Shown here piece by piece: positions 44,646 through 54,232 of a stretch of 64,000 bases of DNA. This DNA comes from Sphingomonas sp. PP-CE-3A-406. Lineage in GTDB: Bacteria > Pseudomonadota > Alphaproteobacteria > Sphingomonadales > Sphingomonadaceae. Position 1 is the stretch's first letter. Each line of letters opens with the position of its first letter. The DNA lies in the NCBI RefSeq assembly GCF_003688625.1, contig NZ_RCWY01000003.1, positions 682,001 to 746,000 on the forward strand, in the 5' to 3' direction. Both the position numbers and the translations under genes were made by a program. The notes below the pieces were generated by a model. It ran no database searches. It saw only the letters and a list, made by a program, of their open reading frames with translations, and was not told the DNA's origin.

Positions 44646-44894
44646 TTACCGCTTCCGCCCCTTCGTCATCGGATCGGGCTTCTTCGGTTTCACCCAGCCC
44701 GGCGGCGGCGTCATCCGCTGCTGGCTCGTCCCAAGCCCCATCGCGCCGGGCTGTTGCCGCGTCAGGCCCGCGGTGTCCGCAACGTCGCCGCCCCCGCGTA
44801 ACACGCTGATCTGATCGCGCAGGCGACCCGCGGTCTCGAAATCCATCGCCGCGGCGGCGGCTTCCATCTGGCGGCGTAGATCTTCGATATCCAT
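44646..44894 (-). CDS. Small UvrB/UvrC-motif protein
   Basis: Predicted 82-residue protein whose N-terminal 35 residues are a UVR motif (MDIEDLRRQMEAAAAAMDFE and AGRLRDQISVLRGG), a helical hairpin used for protein-protein contact in UvrB, UvrC and Clp adaptors. The rest is Pro/Lys-rich and ends in basic residues. ATG at 44894 is preferred; a GTG at 44927 would add 11 residues. It follows mnmA on the same strand, 36 bases downstream. Function beyond an adaptor-like guess is unknown. Confidence 0.82.
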   Translation of the reverse strand: MDIEDLRRQMEAAAAAMDFETAGRLRDQISVLRGGGDVADTAGLTRQQPGAMGLGTSQQRMTPPPGWVKPKKPDPMTKGRKR

Positions 44895-44930
44895 ACCGCC
44901 CCAACGCACCAAACCCGCAAAGGGCACGCG

Positions 44931-46046
44931 TCAGGCGGCTACGAGTGCCGCTTCGGTGTCCGCGATCCAGCCGCCGCCGAGCACGCGCTCGCCTGCATAC
45001 AACACAGCAGCCTGCCCCGGCGCGACGCCGTATTCCGGCGCATCGAACACCACGCGGTCGCCGACCAGACGGGCAGGGACGGGCTTCGCCATCGACCGTA
45101 CCTTGGCCGTCAGCGGCCCGGTGAAATCGCCGCCCAACCAGTTGATGTCGGTCATCCGGGCAGCCTCGACCGCGAGCGCACGCCGCGGACCGACGACCAC
45201 GCGCTTCGTGGCGGGCTCGACTCGCACCACATAGAGCGGCTCGGGACTGCCGCCGATCTCCAAACCGCGGCGCTGGCCGACGGTGAAGTGGATCAGCCCG
45301 CGATGCTCGCCGAGCTTCGCGCCGCCGAGATCGACGATATCCCCCGCGGTCTCCGCCGCTTCGGGCCGCAGCTTCTTCACCAGCCCGGCGTAATCGCCAT
45401 CCGGCACGAAGCAGATGTCCTGGCTGTCCGGCTTGGCCGCGACGCCGAGCCCGAGTTCGGCTGCGATCTCGCGCACGCGCGCCTTGGGCAGCCCGCCCAA
45501 AGGAAAGCGGAGGTAATCCAGCTGGGTCTGCGTGGTCGCAAACAGGAAATAGCTCTGATCGCGCGCCGGATCGGCGCCGCGGTGGAGTTCAGCCCCGTGC
45601 GCGCCCTCGACTCGCCGGACATAATGCCCCGTGGCCAGGCAATCCGCGCCGAGATCGCGCGCGAGCTTCAGCAGGTCGGTGAACTTCGGCCCCATGTTGC
45701 ACTGGACGCACGGGATCGGCGTGCGGCCCGCGAGGTATTCGTCGGCGAACTTGTCGACGACCTGCTCGCGGAAGCTGGTTTCGTGATCGAATACGTAATG
45801 CGCGATACCGAGTCGGTCGCACACCGCGCGGGCGTCGCGGATATCGCGGCCCGCGCAGCACGATCCCGCGCGGCCGACCGCCTCGCCGTGATCGTAGAGC
45901 TGCAACGTCACGCCGATCGTCTCGGCCCCGGTGGCGTGCGCGAGCGCGGCGACGACCGAGCTGTCGACGCCGCCCGACATCGCCACGACGATGCGCTTTC
46001 CGGCGGTGTCCCGCCCGAGCTGAAAATCGGTCTGATCCATCGCCAT
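44931..46046 (-). CDS. mnmA: tRNA-specific 2-thiouridylase MnmA
   Basis: Predicted 371-residue enzyme that thiolates U34 of Lys, Glu and Gln tRNAs. It has the ATP pyrophosphatase loop [10 protein letters not shown], the first catalytic cysteine in [19 protein letters not shown], and the second catalytic cysteine in [11 protein letters not shown], followed by the two C-terminal beta domains. The second position of the usual CN(x)xIKF motif is CNMGPKF, which is normal variation in this group as far as I can judge. ATG at 46046 or 46040 are both possible starts, and no clear ribosome binding site distinguishes them. Confidence 0.94.
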   Translation of the reverse strand: MAMDQTDFQLGRDTAGKRIVVAMSGGVDSSVVAALAHATGAETIGVTLQLYDHGEAVGRAGSCCAGRDIRDARAVCDRLGIAHYVFDHETSFREQVVDKFADEYLAGRTPIPCVQCNMGPKFTDLLKLARDLGADCLATGHYVRRVEGAHGAELHRGADPARDQSYFLFATTQTQLDYLRFPLGGLPKARVREIAAELGLGVAAKPDSQDICFVPDGDYAGLVKKLRPEAAETAGDIVDLGGAKLGEHRGLIHFTVGQRRGLEIGGSPEPLYVVRVEPATKRVVVGPRRALAVEAARMTDINWLGGDFTGPLTAKVRSMAKPVPARLVGDRVVFDAPEYGVAPGQAAVLYAGERVLGGGWIADTEAALVAA

Positions 46047-46223
46047 CACATAAGCGCGACGGCGTGCGGTTGCAAAAAGATGCGGCGATTGACGTGGATC
46101 AGGGTGAAGCGAATAGAAAACGCGACCAGCGATTGGAAAAAAGCGACAGGTTCACGAAGTCTTTCACGACGTTTTACGGTCCATTCACCCCCTTGCGCTA
46201 CACCGGGCTTCCCAGACGTTGTC

Positions 46224-46463
46224 GTGAGTATCCCGTTGGACCTGAGTTTCTCCCGTTTCGATCGCGATGCCGAGCTTACCGTTCTTCCCGGTGAGCTCGC
46301 TGTCCTGATCGTCGGCATCGCCGCCCGCCAGGCGGCGAGTCCGACGGCGGCGGTGCAGGCGGGGTTCGTGCGAACGACCGTCGATGCGACGCTGTTCGCG
46401 CCGCTCCACGGGGCCTTCAACGGTCCGATGGCAAAGGCCTTAATCCGGTGGAAGGACGAATGA
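46224..46463 (+). CDS. Hypothetical 79-residue protein (uncertain)
   Basis: An open frame starting GTG at 46224 encodes SIPLDLSFSRFDRDAELTVL and then a mixed hydrophobic/charged sequence ending KALIRWKDE. No domain or signal is recognised. Support is its position 103 bases upstream of sciP and a reasonable composition; against it are the absence of a Shine-Dalgarno sequence and an open antisense frame. If it is not a gene, the stretch from 46047 to 46566 carries only promoters for the divergent mnmA and sciP. Confidence 0.4.
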   Translation: MSIPLDLSFSRFDRDAELTVLPGELAVLIVGIAARQAASPTAAVQAGFVRTTVDATLFAPLHGAFNGPMAKALIRWKDE

Positions 46464-46566
46464 AGATGCTGTTTACTGCGGCGTTTCAGCCGATCTTCAA
46501 ATCTAGCGACTATCTTTCGCGTGTGCGTATCGAGAGGGGGCCCCCCGCCCCGATCAGAGGTTTCAA

Positions 46567-46866
46567 ATGATCGAGAACCAGAAAATCCGTCCCGGCAAGG
46601 TCATCGGGCCGCTTGGCGAGCAACTCACGCTGGACACGCTGCCGCCGCCCGGCACCACGCGCTGGGTGGTGCGGCGCAAGGCCGAGGTGGTCGCCGCGGT
46701 GAATGGCGGGCTGCTCAGCGTCGACGACGTCTGCGCCCGCTACGGCTTGACCGTCGAGGAGTTCGCCAGCTGGCAGCGCGCGATCGATCGCTCGGGGATG
46801 CCGGGCCTGCGCGTCACCCGCATCCAGCACTATAAATCGCTGTACGAGCGCCAGCAGAAGTATTGA
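46567..46866 (+). CDS. sciP: CtrA inhibitor SciP (DUF1153)
   Basis: Predicted 99-residue helix-turn-helix protein of the DUF1153 family. The pattern PPPGTTRWVVRRKAEVV, then GLLSVDDVCARYGLTVEEF and the closing GLRVTRIQHYK is that of SciP, which in Caulobacter binds the cell-cycle regulator CtrA and represses its targets. It is confined to Alphaproteobacteria and supports the taxonomic call. ATG at 46567 with AGAGG upstream. A ten-base palindrome GGGGGCCCCC stands in its leader. Confidence 0.9.
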   Translation: MIENQKIRPGKVIGPLGEQLTLDTLPPPGTTRWVVRRKAEVVAAVNGGLLSVDDVCARYGLTVEEFASWQRAIDRSGMPGLRVTRIQHYKSLYERQQKY

Positions 46867-46959
46867 GCGGCAAAACTCAAAACGCGGGCGGAACAAATAT
46901 CGCCGCTCGCACGTCTTTCCGCCATCGCCCCGGCAACGGGATAAACGGAGGGAAATACA

Positions 46960-47217
46960 ATGGGTCTCATTCTTTGGCTGATCATCGGCGGCGTCATCGG
47001 CTGGATCGCTAGCATGATCATGCGCACCGACGCGCAGCAGGGCATCCTGTTGAACATCGTCGTCGGCATCGTCGGCGCGTTCATCGGCGGCCTGATCCTG
47101 TCGGGTGGGTCGATCAACAGCGCACCGCTGACGCTGACCTCGTTCCTCGTGTCGCTGGTGGGTGCTGTCATCCTGCTCGCGATCGTGAACCTCGTCCGTC
47201 GCGGCAGCGTTCGCTAA
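46960..47217 (+). CDS. GlsB/YeaQ/YmgE family small membrane protein
   Basis: Predicted 85-residue protein with three hydrophobic segments (about 2-20, 28-48, 55-80) separated by short loops, beginning GLILWLIIGGVIGWIASMIM. This matches the transglycosylase-associated/GlsB family of stress-induced inner-membrane proteins whose mechanism is unknown. A good CGGAGGG site precedes the ATG, and an intrinsic terminator follows. Confidence 0.9.
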   Translation: MGLILWLIIGGVIGWIASMIMRTDAQQGILLNIVVGIVGAFIGGLILSGGSINSAPLTLTSFLVSLVGAVILLAIVNLVRRGSVR

Positions 47218-47242
47218 GCTTCGCTCTCGTCACGCGAAACGA

Positions 47243-47276
47243 AGGGCCGTCCGGGCAACCGGGCGGCCCTTTTTTT
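47243..47276 (+). terminator. Intrinsic terminator after the GlsB-type gene
   Basis: Stem AGGGCCG-T-CCGG / CCGG-G-CGGCCCT with loop GCAA followed by seven T residues: a classical rho-independent terminator. Confidence 0.92.
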
Positions 47277-47305
47277 CTTGCGCGGCGATGGTCGCCGGAT
47301 CGGTC

Positions 47306-47336
47306 GCGATCCTCCCCCCCCCCGAGGGAGGATCGC
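47306..47336. terminator. Hairpin with a ten-C loop between convergent genes
   Basis: Inverted repeat GCGATCCTCCC / GGGAGGATCGC with a run of ten C residues (47314-47323) spanning arm and loop. It sits just after the minus-strand SIMPL gene and may end it, although no T run follows. Confidence 0.45.
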
Positions 47337-47342
47337 AGACCT

Positions 47343-48089
47343 TTAGTTCAGCAGGAACCGCACCGACACCGTCACGGTCACGTCCTTCTCGCCGGGCGCG
47401 ATCTGCGTGCTGTCCTTGGCCAGCGACGCGCGGGCCATCATGAACATCGGCTGCGCCGGGCCGCCCGCATCCTGGCCCGATTCGGCGATCGACACGATCC
47501 GCGACACCCGCAGCCCCGCCGCCTTGGCGTACAGATCGGCGCGGCGCTTGGCCTGCGCGATCGCATCGGTCCGCGCCTCGTCGAGCGCCGCGTCGGGCTT
47601 GTCGATCGACAGGTTCGGCCCGTCGATCTGGTTCGCGCCCTGCGCCACCAGCGCATCGAGGATCGTGCCCGACTTCGCCACGTCGCGGAAGCGGATCGAG
47701 ACGGTGTTGGTCGCCTGGTAGCCGGTGATCACCGGCGGCTGGTTGTCCGCGTAGCGATACTGCGGCGAAAGCTGCACCGACGAGGTCGCGATATCGCGCG
47801 GCGCCACGCCGGCGCGCTTCAGCGCCGCGAGAACCTTCGCCATCCGCTGCGCATTGTCGGTCAGCGCCGCCGCGGCGGTCGACGATTGCGACACGACGCC
47901 TGCGCGAATCGTCGCGAGATCGGGCACGCGTGTCGTGCGGCCCTCGGCGGTCACGTCGAGTACGGTGCCCGCGGCCGGCACCATCGGCTCGACCGTGGTC
48001 GGCGCGGCCTGCGCGAGCGCGGCGCCTGGCAGGACAGCCCCCGGCACGGCGACGACGGCAAGGGCGGCAAAGAACGAGGCGGTCTTCAT
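47343..48089 (-). CDS. Exported SIMPL (DUF541) domain protein
   Basis: Predicted 248-residue protein: a signal peptide (FFAALAVVAVPGAVLPGAALAQ) and a SIMPL domain with VTAEGRTTRVPDLATIRAGV, GYQATNTVSIRFRDV and AKRRADLYAKAAGL. Members are periplasmic or outer-membrane proteins linked to oxidative or envelope stress; the biochemical role is unclear. ATG at 48089 follows GGGAGAG; a longer open frame extends to 48335 but lacks support. It diverges from the RND adaptor gene. Confidence 0.9.
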   Translation of the reverse strand: MKTASFFAALAVVAVPGAVLPGAALAQAAPTTVEPMVPAAGTVLDVTAEGRTTRVPDLATIRAGVVSQSSTAAAALTDNAQRMAKVLAALKRAGVAPRDIATSSVQLSPQYRYADNQPPVITGYQATNTVSIRFRDVAKSGTILDALVAQGANQIDGPNLSIDKPDAALDEARTDAIAQAKRRADLYAKAAGLRVSRIVSIAESGQDAGGPAQPMFMMARASLAKDSTQIAPGEKDVTVTVSVRFLLN

Positions 48090-48333
48090 GATATCTCTCC
48101 CGGGTAACACTGGTGTGCGTGTCGCGCGGATCAGGTCAACGCAAGCTGAACGTCGCGCAAACTCTTCGCACCGCCAACTCTTCGCACCGCATTGCGAATA
48201 GATCGAATTCGAAGCATGTCTTCGTTCCATGCTCGTCGAAGGGCTTGAGCATGGTGACTTATTCAGATAACACAGCGTGCGAACGGCGAAGCGGGTCGAA
48301 ACAAGACCGGTCGAAATGGGGATTGTGACGCGC

Positions 48334-49524
48334 ATGAATTACGAGACGAAGATGGCGGGTCACCTCGGCGCCAGCGAGAGCGAAGAGCAGCTGGCCCTGC
48401 CGGATTACACCGCGCCATCGCATCGCCGTCGTAACATCATCATCGCAGTCCTCGTCGTGCTGGCGATCGTCGCCGCGGTGGTCGCATTCAAGTCGGGGAA
48501 GAAGGAGGCCGCCGCCGGCCCGGTGATCGAGCAGGTGCCGACCGTCTCGGTGGTCGTGCCCGGTCGCAAGATCGTCGACCGGACGATCTCCGCCACCGGT
48601 ACGATCGCGGCGCGTCGCGAGATGCCGGTCGGGGTCGCGGGCGAGGGCGGGATGATCACGCGCGTGCTGGTCGAGCCGGGCCAGTGGGTCGCGGCGGGAC
48701 AGGTGCTCGCGACGGTCGATCGCTCGGTCCAGACCGAGACCGCGGCGTCGCTGGCGGCGTCGGTCAACGTCGCGCGATCGGACGAGACGATCGCTCAGGC
48801 CGAACTCGATCGCGCGCAGCAGCTGGTCGATCGCGGGTTCATCTCGAAGGCCGACCTTCAGCGCAAGGCCGCGACGCGCGATGCCGCCGCCGCCCGCGTG
48901 AAAGTCGCGCAGGCGTCGCTCGGCGAAGCGCGCGCGCGCAACGGTCGGCTCGACATTCGGGCGCCCGCCGCCGGGTTGGTCCTGACCCGCGGCGTCGAAT
49001 CGGGTCAGGTCGTCGGCGCCGGGACGGGCGTGCTGTTCCGCATGGCCGCGGCAGGCCAGATGGAGATGCGCGCGCAGTTGAGCGAATCCGATCTCGCCGG
49101 TCTGCATCCCGGTGCGCGCGCGACCGTCGTGCCCGTCGGCACGACCCAAGGTTTTCCGGGTGAAGTGTGGCAGGTGTCGCCGGTGATCGACCCGCAGAGC
49201 CGCCAGGGCATCGCGCGGATCGCGGTAAAATACGATCCCGCGCTGCGTCCTGGTGGTTTCGCGGCGGCGACGATCGTCGGCGGGGCGACCCAGGCGCCGC
49301 TGCTTCCCGATTCGGCGTTGCAGAGCGACGAGAAGGGCAGCTTCGTGTATATCGTCGGCGCCGACGACAAGGCGGTGCGCCGCGCGGTCAAGATCGGTCA
49401 GGTCTATGACGAAGGCGTGACAATTCTCAGCGGGCTCGACGGGTCCGAACGCGTTGTTTTGTCCGCCGGCGGATTCCTCGCCCCCGGACAAAAGGTGAAG
49501 CCGGTCACGAAGAAAGCGAGCTGA
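48334..49524 (+). CDS. RND efflux periplasmic adaptor (MFP)
   Basis: Predicted 396-residue membrane fusion protein. A membrane anchor at about 38-56 follows a cytoplasmic leader; the biotinyl-lipoyl-like halves (VLVEPGQWVAAGQVLATVD and LDIRAPAAGLVLTRGVESGQ) frame an alpha-hairpin, and beta-barrel and membrane-proximal domains follow. It links the RND permease to an outer-membrane channel. The exact start is uncertain (ATG 48316, GTG 48325 or ATG 48334 are in frame). The permease gene starts four bases after its stop. Confidence 0.9.
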   Translation: MNYETKMAGHLGASESEEQLALPDYTAPSHRRRNIIIAVLVVLAIVAAVVAFKSGKKEAAAGPVIEQVPTVSVVVPGRKIVDRTISATGTIAARREMPVGVAGEGGMITRVLVEPGQWVAAGQVLATVDRSVQTETAASLAASVNVARSDETIAQAELDRAQQLVDRGFISKADLQRKAATRDAAAARVKVAQASLGEARARNGRLDIRAPAAGLVLTRGVESGQVVGAGTGVLFRMAAAGQMEMRAQLSESDLAGLHPGARATVVPVGTTQGFPGEVWQVSPVIDPQSRQGIARIAVKYDPALRPGGFAAATIVGGATQAPLLPDSALQSDEKGSFVYIVGADDKAVRRAVKIGQVYDEGVTILSGLDGSERVVLSAGGFLAPGQKVKPVTKKAS

Positions 49525-49528
49525 TCGC

Positions 49529-52500
49529 ATGAACTTCCGCAACATCTCGGCCTGGGCGATCCGCAACCCGGTGCCGCCGATCGTGCTGTTCCTGGCGCTG
49601 ACGCTGGCCGGCATCGTCAGCTTCATGCGGATGGACGTGAACAACGATCCGGACATCGATTTCCCGATTGCGATCGTCGTCATCAGCCAGCCAGGCGCGG
49701 CGCCGACCGAACTCGAGACGCAGGTCACGCAGCGCGTCGAAGCCGCGGTGCGGTCGATCCAGGGGATCGACGAGATCACCTCGACCGTGACCGAAGGCCA
49801 GTCGCAGACCGTTGTCCAGCTCAGCATCGGCACGCCGATCGACCGCGCCGTCACCGACGTCCGCGATGCGATCGCGCAGATCCGCAGCAACCTGCCCGAG
49901 GGTATCCTCGAACCGCAGGTGTTCCGCGCGAACACCACCGACAACGATCTCGCGAGCTATTCGGTGATCGCCAAGGACATGACGGTCGAACAGCTCAGCT
50001 GGTACATCGACAATAACGTCGCCAAGGAACTGCTGTCGGTCCCCGGCATGGCCGCGGTCAACCGCAACGGCGGCGTCAGCCGCGAAATCCGCATCATCCT
50101 CGATCCGCTCAAGCTCCAGAGCCAGGGTCTGACCGCGAGCGAGGTGAATAATCAGATCCGCCAGGTCAATCTGAATGCAGCCGGCGGTCGCGCGGAAATC
50201 GCGGGTTCCGAGCAGTCGGTTCGCGTGCTTGGCAACGCCAAGGACGCGGTCGCGCTTGCCCAGACCCAGATCAGCGTCGGCAACGGTCGCACCGTGCGCC
50301 TCGCCGACATCGCGCAGGTCCGCGATCTCTATGCCGAACAGCGCAGCCGTGCGGCGATCGACGGTCGCCAGACGATCAGCTTCGATTTCCAGCGCTCGAA
50401 GGGCTCCTCGGACGTCACCGTCTTCAACGAGGCGGTGAAGAAGCTCGCGGCGATGGAAAAGCGCAACCCGAACGTGCATTTCGTGCTGCGCTCGAACAGC
50501 GTCAAATACACCGAAGAGCAATATGAGAGCGCGATCCACGCGATGATCGAGGGCGCGGTGCTCGCGGTGATCGTCGTGTTCCTGTTCCTACGCGACTGGC
50601 GCGCAACGGTGATCTCGTCGCTCGCGATTCCGCTGTCGGCGATCCCCGCCTTCTGGTTCATGGATCTGCTCGGCTTCAACCTCAATCAGATGACGCTGCT
50701 TGCGCTCAGTCTGGTCGCGGGCGTGCTGGTCGACGACGCGATCGTCGAGATCGAGAACATCGTCCGGCACATGCGGATGGGCAAGTCCGCCTATCAGGCG
50801 TCGATCGATGCTGCCGACGAGATCGGTCTCGCGGTGCTGGCGACGACGATGGCGATCGTCGCGGTGTTCCTGCCGGTCGGCCTGATGCCGGGTATCTCGG
50901 GACAGTTCTTCAAGAATTTCGGCCTCACGGTCGTCGCATCGGTGCTGATGAGCCTCGCGGTCGCGCGACTCGTGACACCGATGCTCGCTGCCTATTTCCT
51001 GAAGTCCGCCGGCCCCGCCACGCATGGCGAGGGTATGCTGATGGACGGCTATATGGCCACGCTCAAATGGACGCTGGAGACGGGCAGGGCAAAGGCATCC
51101 GCCGCTCGGGGTGGTTTCCGCCGCCTTACCAGCCGTGTCTTCGACCACCGGTTCTGGGTGCTCGGCCTCGGCGTGTTCGCGTTCCTGCTGACGATCGTCA
51201 TGTTCGGCGTCCTGCCGATGACGTTCCAGCCGGCGCAGGACAGTGACACGTCGATGGCGGTGATCGACATGGTCCCGGGCACCACGCTCGCGCAGACCGA
51301 GGCCGTCGTCACGAAGGTCGCCGCGCTGATCGGATCGCAGCCCGACGTCCAGTCGGTCTATGCGCGCAGCGGCGCCAACGGCTCGGTCAATGCCGGCCGG
51401 GTCACCGCGACGCTCAAGGACGACCGCAAGATGAAGAGCACGGAGTTCGAGCGCAGCCTCGCGCCCCAGCTCGCGGCGATCCCCGATGCACGCGTCTCGT
51501 TCCGTTCACAGAATGGTTGGGGGGGCAGCACACGCGACATGAGCGTGACGCTCGGTGGTGACGATCCCAAGCTGCTCGACGAGACCGCGCAGAAGATCGT
51601 GACCGAGATGTCGCGCCTGCCGACGCTGGTCGCGCCGCGCGTTGCCGGTAACCTTCAGCGTCCCGAAATCGTCATCAAGCCGCGCTTCGACCTTGCCGCC
51701 AATCTCGGCGTGACGACGCAGGCGCTGTCGTCCGCGATCCGGATCGCGACGCTGGGCGACATCGACCAGAACTCGGCACGCTTCTCGCTGTCGGATCGTC
51801 AGATTCCGATCCGCGTCGCGCTCGATCAGGGTGCGCGCAGCGAGCTGTCGACGATCCAGAACCTGCCGGTGTCGACCGCGACGGGTGGGTCGGTGCCGCT
51901 CAACCTCGTGGCCGAGATCACGCTCGGCTCGGGCCCGACCAAGATCGACCGCGTCAATCAACAGCGTCAGCTGACGATCGGCGCCGATCTCGCCCCCGGT
52001 ATCGTTTCGGGCGTCGCGCAGAAGCAGATCGACGCGCTGCCGACGATGATGAACCTGCCGACCGGCGTGAACAGGCTCGTGCTCGGCCAATCGAAGTTCC
52101 AGGCGGAGATGGTCAACAACTTCATCCTCGCGGTGATCGCGGGCACGTTCCTCGTGTTCGCGGTGCTGGTGCTGCTGTATCGCCGCGCGCTGCCGCCGTT
52201 CGTCAACATGGGGTCGCTGTTGCTGGCCCCGCTCGGCGGTCTGCTGGCGCTGTGGGCGACGGGTAATCCGGTGTCGATGCCGGTATTCATCGGCATCCTC
52301 ATGCTGCTCGGCATCGTCGCCAAGAACTCGATCCTGCTGATCGACTTCGCGCTGGAGGAAATGAGCAAGGGCGTCGACGTCTGGACCGCGGTGGTCGACG
52401 CGGGCCACAAGCGCGCGCAGCCGATCGTGATGACCACGGTCGCGATGGTCGCAGGCATGATCCCGACCGCGCTGTCGCTCGGCGGCGACGGATCGTGGCG

Positions 52501-52786
52501 CGCGCCGATGGGCATCGTCGTGATCGGTGGCCTGATCCTGTCGACCATCCTGACGCTGTTGATCGTTCCCGCGGCGTTCAGCCTCGCGGTCGGGATCGAG
52601 CGGTATATCGGCCCACGCCTCGGCCGCAGCCTGCTGACCTATCGGCCCGGCGACGACGGCAGCGACGTGATCGGACTGGCGGGCCCGCACCCGTCGGGGC
52701 CGCCCTTGTCCGGGCCGCATTCGCCGGGACCGCGTCTCGGCCCGGCGACCCCCAAGCTCGGCGACGGCACGCAGCCGGCCGAGTGA
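49529..52786 (+). CDS. RND family efflux permease
   Basis: Predicted 1085-residue inner-membrane proton-driven exporter with 12 membrane segments: one at about 13-32, five more around 335-495, and a repeated set in the second half. The TM4 motif GVLVDDAIVEIENIVRHM carries the acidic pair of the proton relay. It belongs with the AcrB/MexF-like family in the broad sense, but drug specificity cannot be read. The last 50 residues are an unusual Gly/Pro-rich tail with repeated GPHPSG-like units. No outer-membrane channel gene is adjacent, so a shared TolC is probably used. Confidence 0.92.
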   Translation: MNFRNISAWAIRNPVPPIVLFLALTLAGIVSFMRMDVNNDPDIDFPIAIVVISQPGAAPTELETQVTQRVEAAVRSIQGIDEITSTVTEGQSQTVVQLSIGTPIDRAVTDVRDAIAQIRSNLPEGILEPQVFRANTTDNDLASYSVIAKDMTVEQLSWYIDNNVAKELLSVPGMAAVNRNGGVSREIRIILDPLKLQSQGLTASEVNNQIRQVNLNAAGGRAEIAGSEQSVRVLGNAKDAVALAQTQISVGNGRTVRLADIAQVRDLYAEQRSRAAIDGRQTISFDFQRSKGSSDVTVFNEAVKKLAAMEKRNPNVHFVLRSNSVKYTEEQYESAIHAMIEGAVLAVIVVFLFLRDWRATVISSLAIPLSAIPAFWFMDLLGFNLNQMTLLALSLVAGVLVDDAIVEIENIVRHMRMGKSAYQASIDAADEIGLAVLATTMAIVAVFLPVGLMPGISGQFFKNFGLTVVASVLMSLAVARLVTPMLAAYFLKSAGPATHGEGMLMDGYMATLKWTLETGRAKASAARGGFRRLTSRVFDHRFWVLGLGVFAFLLTIVMFGVLPMTFQPAQDSDTSMAVIDMVPGTTLAQTEAVVTKVAALIGSQPDVQSVYARSGANGSVNAGRVTATLKDDRKMKSTEFERSLAPQLAAIPDARVSFRSQNGWGGSTRDMSVTLGGDDPKLLDETAQKIVTEMSRLPTLVAPRVAGNLQRPEIVIKPRFDLAANLGVTTQALSSAIRIATLGDIDQNSARFSLSDRQIPIRVALDQGARSELSTIQNLPVSTATGGSVPLNLVAEITLGSGPTKIDRVNQQRQLTIGADLAPGIVSGVAQKQIDALPTMMNLPTGVNRLVLGQSKFQAEMVNNFILAVIAGTFLVFAVLVLLYRRALPPFVNMGSLLLAPLGGLLALWATGNPVSMPVFIGILMLLGIVAKNSILLIDFALEEMSKGVDVWTAVVDAGHKRAQPIVMTTVAMVAGMIPTALSLGGDGSWRAPMGIVVIGGLILSTILTLLIVPAAFSLAVGIERYIGPRLGRSLLTYRPGDDGSDVIGLAGPHPSGPPLSGPHSPGPRLGPATPKLGDGTQPAE

Positions 52787-52963
52787 TGCGCACTCCGCGT
52801 TCGTGTTGAGCGAGGTCCAGCCAGCCCGTTTCGGCGTGGTGTTGAGACCCGGCCCGGCGCGAACGCGACTTGAACGGCTGGAAACGAGACGAACGGGGGG
52901 CATCGGAGCAGGATTGGTAAAGCCCGGCGTGAACTATCCCTGCGTTGGGGGATTGTTTCGGGC

Positions 52964-54232
52964 ATGACGCTTTTCACCCGTACGCGCCCGATCGGCGAAG
53001 CCCCGCCGGCCGCTCTCGTTCGCATGCGGATCGTCGCCGGCGGCCTGCTGGTGGTCATGGCCGCGACGTTCTTCGTCAGCCGCGCACTGATCCCGGTGCA
53101 CCCCGCGTTCGCGTTCGTCCGCGCGTTCGCCGAGGCGGCGATGGTCGGTGGCTTGGCCGACTGGTTCGCGGTGACCGCGCTGTTCCGCCATCCGCTCGGC
53201 CTGCCGATCCCGCACACCGCGATCGTCCCGCGCAATAAAGACCGCATCGGCGACACGCTCGCGCAGTTCCTCCGCGCGAACTTCCTGATCCCCGTCGTCA
53301 TCGCCAGGCGAACCCGTCGCCTCGACGTGGCGGGCGCGATCGCCCGCTGGCTGACCGATCCGCCCGAGGGGGCAGGGGGGCGCTTTCGCCAGGGCGCGTC
53401 GAAGCTGGTCGCGCAGGTGCTCGAGGGTCTCGATCCGGCGCGGCTCGGCGGGATGGTCAAGGCGGGGATCGGCGCCCGCCTGCGCGCCACCGAGGTCTCG
53501 CCGATCCTCGGCCAGTTGCTCAAGGCCGCGATCGCCGAGCGTCGCCACGCGCCGTTGCTCGAAAGCGCGATCCGCTGGGCAGCGAAGACGCTGGCCGCGA
53601 ACGACCACCTCGTTCGCGCGATGGTCCACGACAAGGCCGGGTCGATCCTGCGCTGGACCGGGCTCGACACCACCGTCGCGGACAAGCTCATCAGCGGCTT
53701 CGACAAGCTGCTCGCGGAGATGGCCGAGGATCCCGAGCATCCGTTGCGGCTGAAGGCGGAGGAGGGGCTCGATCGGCTCGCCTGGGACCTCCAATATGAT
53801 CGCCGGATGCGCGAGCGTGTCGAGACGATGAAGAACGACCTGCTCGACAATCCGGCGATGCAACGCTGGCTCGACGGTCTGTGGGAGCAGGCACGCGGCG
53901 CGCTACTCGCGATCGCGCGCGATCCGGAGCGTGCGATGGCGGGCAAGCTCGGCGACATCCTGCGTCAATTAGGCGAGACATTACAGCACGATCCCCGCAT
54001 GTCGCGGACCATCAACCGCTTCGTCCGCCGCGCCGCTGTCGGCGCCGCCGCAGACTACGGCGACAACATCGTCAAGCTGGTCTCGGAAACGGTCCGTAGC
54101 TGGGACGCCGACACGATCACCCGCCGCCTGGAAAACGCCGTCGGCCGCGACCTGCAATATATCCGCGTGAACGGCACGATCGTCGGCGGGCTCGTCGGGC
54201 TGGTGATCCACAGTGTCGATGTGCTGTTGTGA
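52964..54232 (+). CDS. DUF445 (YjiN-like) membrane protein
   Basis: Predicted 422-residue protein of the DUF445 family. An N-terminal membrane segment (about 25-42) is followed by EAAMVGGLADWFAVTALFRHP, the most conserved block of the family; the long middle is helical and charged, and a final hydrophobic segment (VGGLVGLVIHSVDVLL) closes it. Function of the family is unknown. It stands alone between the RND operon and the AT-richer KAP region. Confidence 0.88.
   Translation: MTLFTRTRPIGEAPPAALVRMRIVAGGLLVVMAATFFVSRALIPVHPAFAFVRAFAEAAMVGGLADWFAVTALFRHPLGLPIPHTAIVPRNKDRIGDTLAQFLRANFLIPVVIARRTRRLDVAGAIARWLTDPPEGAGGRFRQGASKLVAQVLEGLDPARLGGMVKAGIGARLRATEVSPILGQLLKAAIAERRHAPLLESAIRWAAKTLAANDHLVRAMVHDKAGSILRWTGLDTTVADKLISGFDKLLAEMAEDPEHPLRLKAEEGLDRLAWDLQYDRRMRERVETMKNDLLDNPAMQRWLDGLWEQARGALLAIARDPERAMAGKLGDILRQLGETLQHDPRMSRTINRFVRRAAVGAAADYGDNIVKLVSETVRSWDADTITRRLENAVGRDLQYIRVNGTIVGGLVGLVIHSVDVLL

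Noticed and set aside
48259..49944. A 561-codon minus-strand frame antisense to the RND adaptor
   Set aside because: The plus strand has clear lipoyl and hairpin domains; the mirror frame has none.
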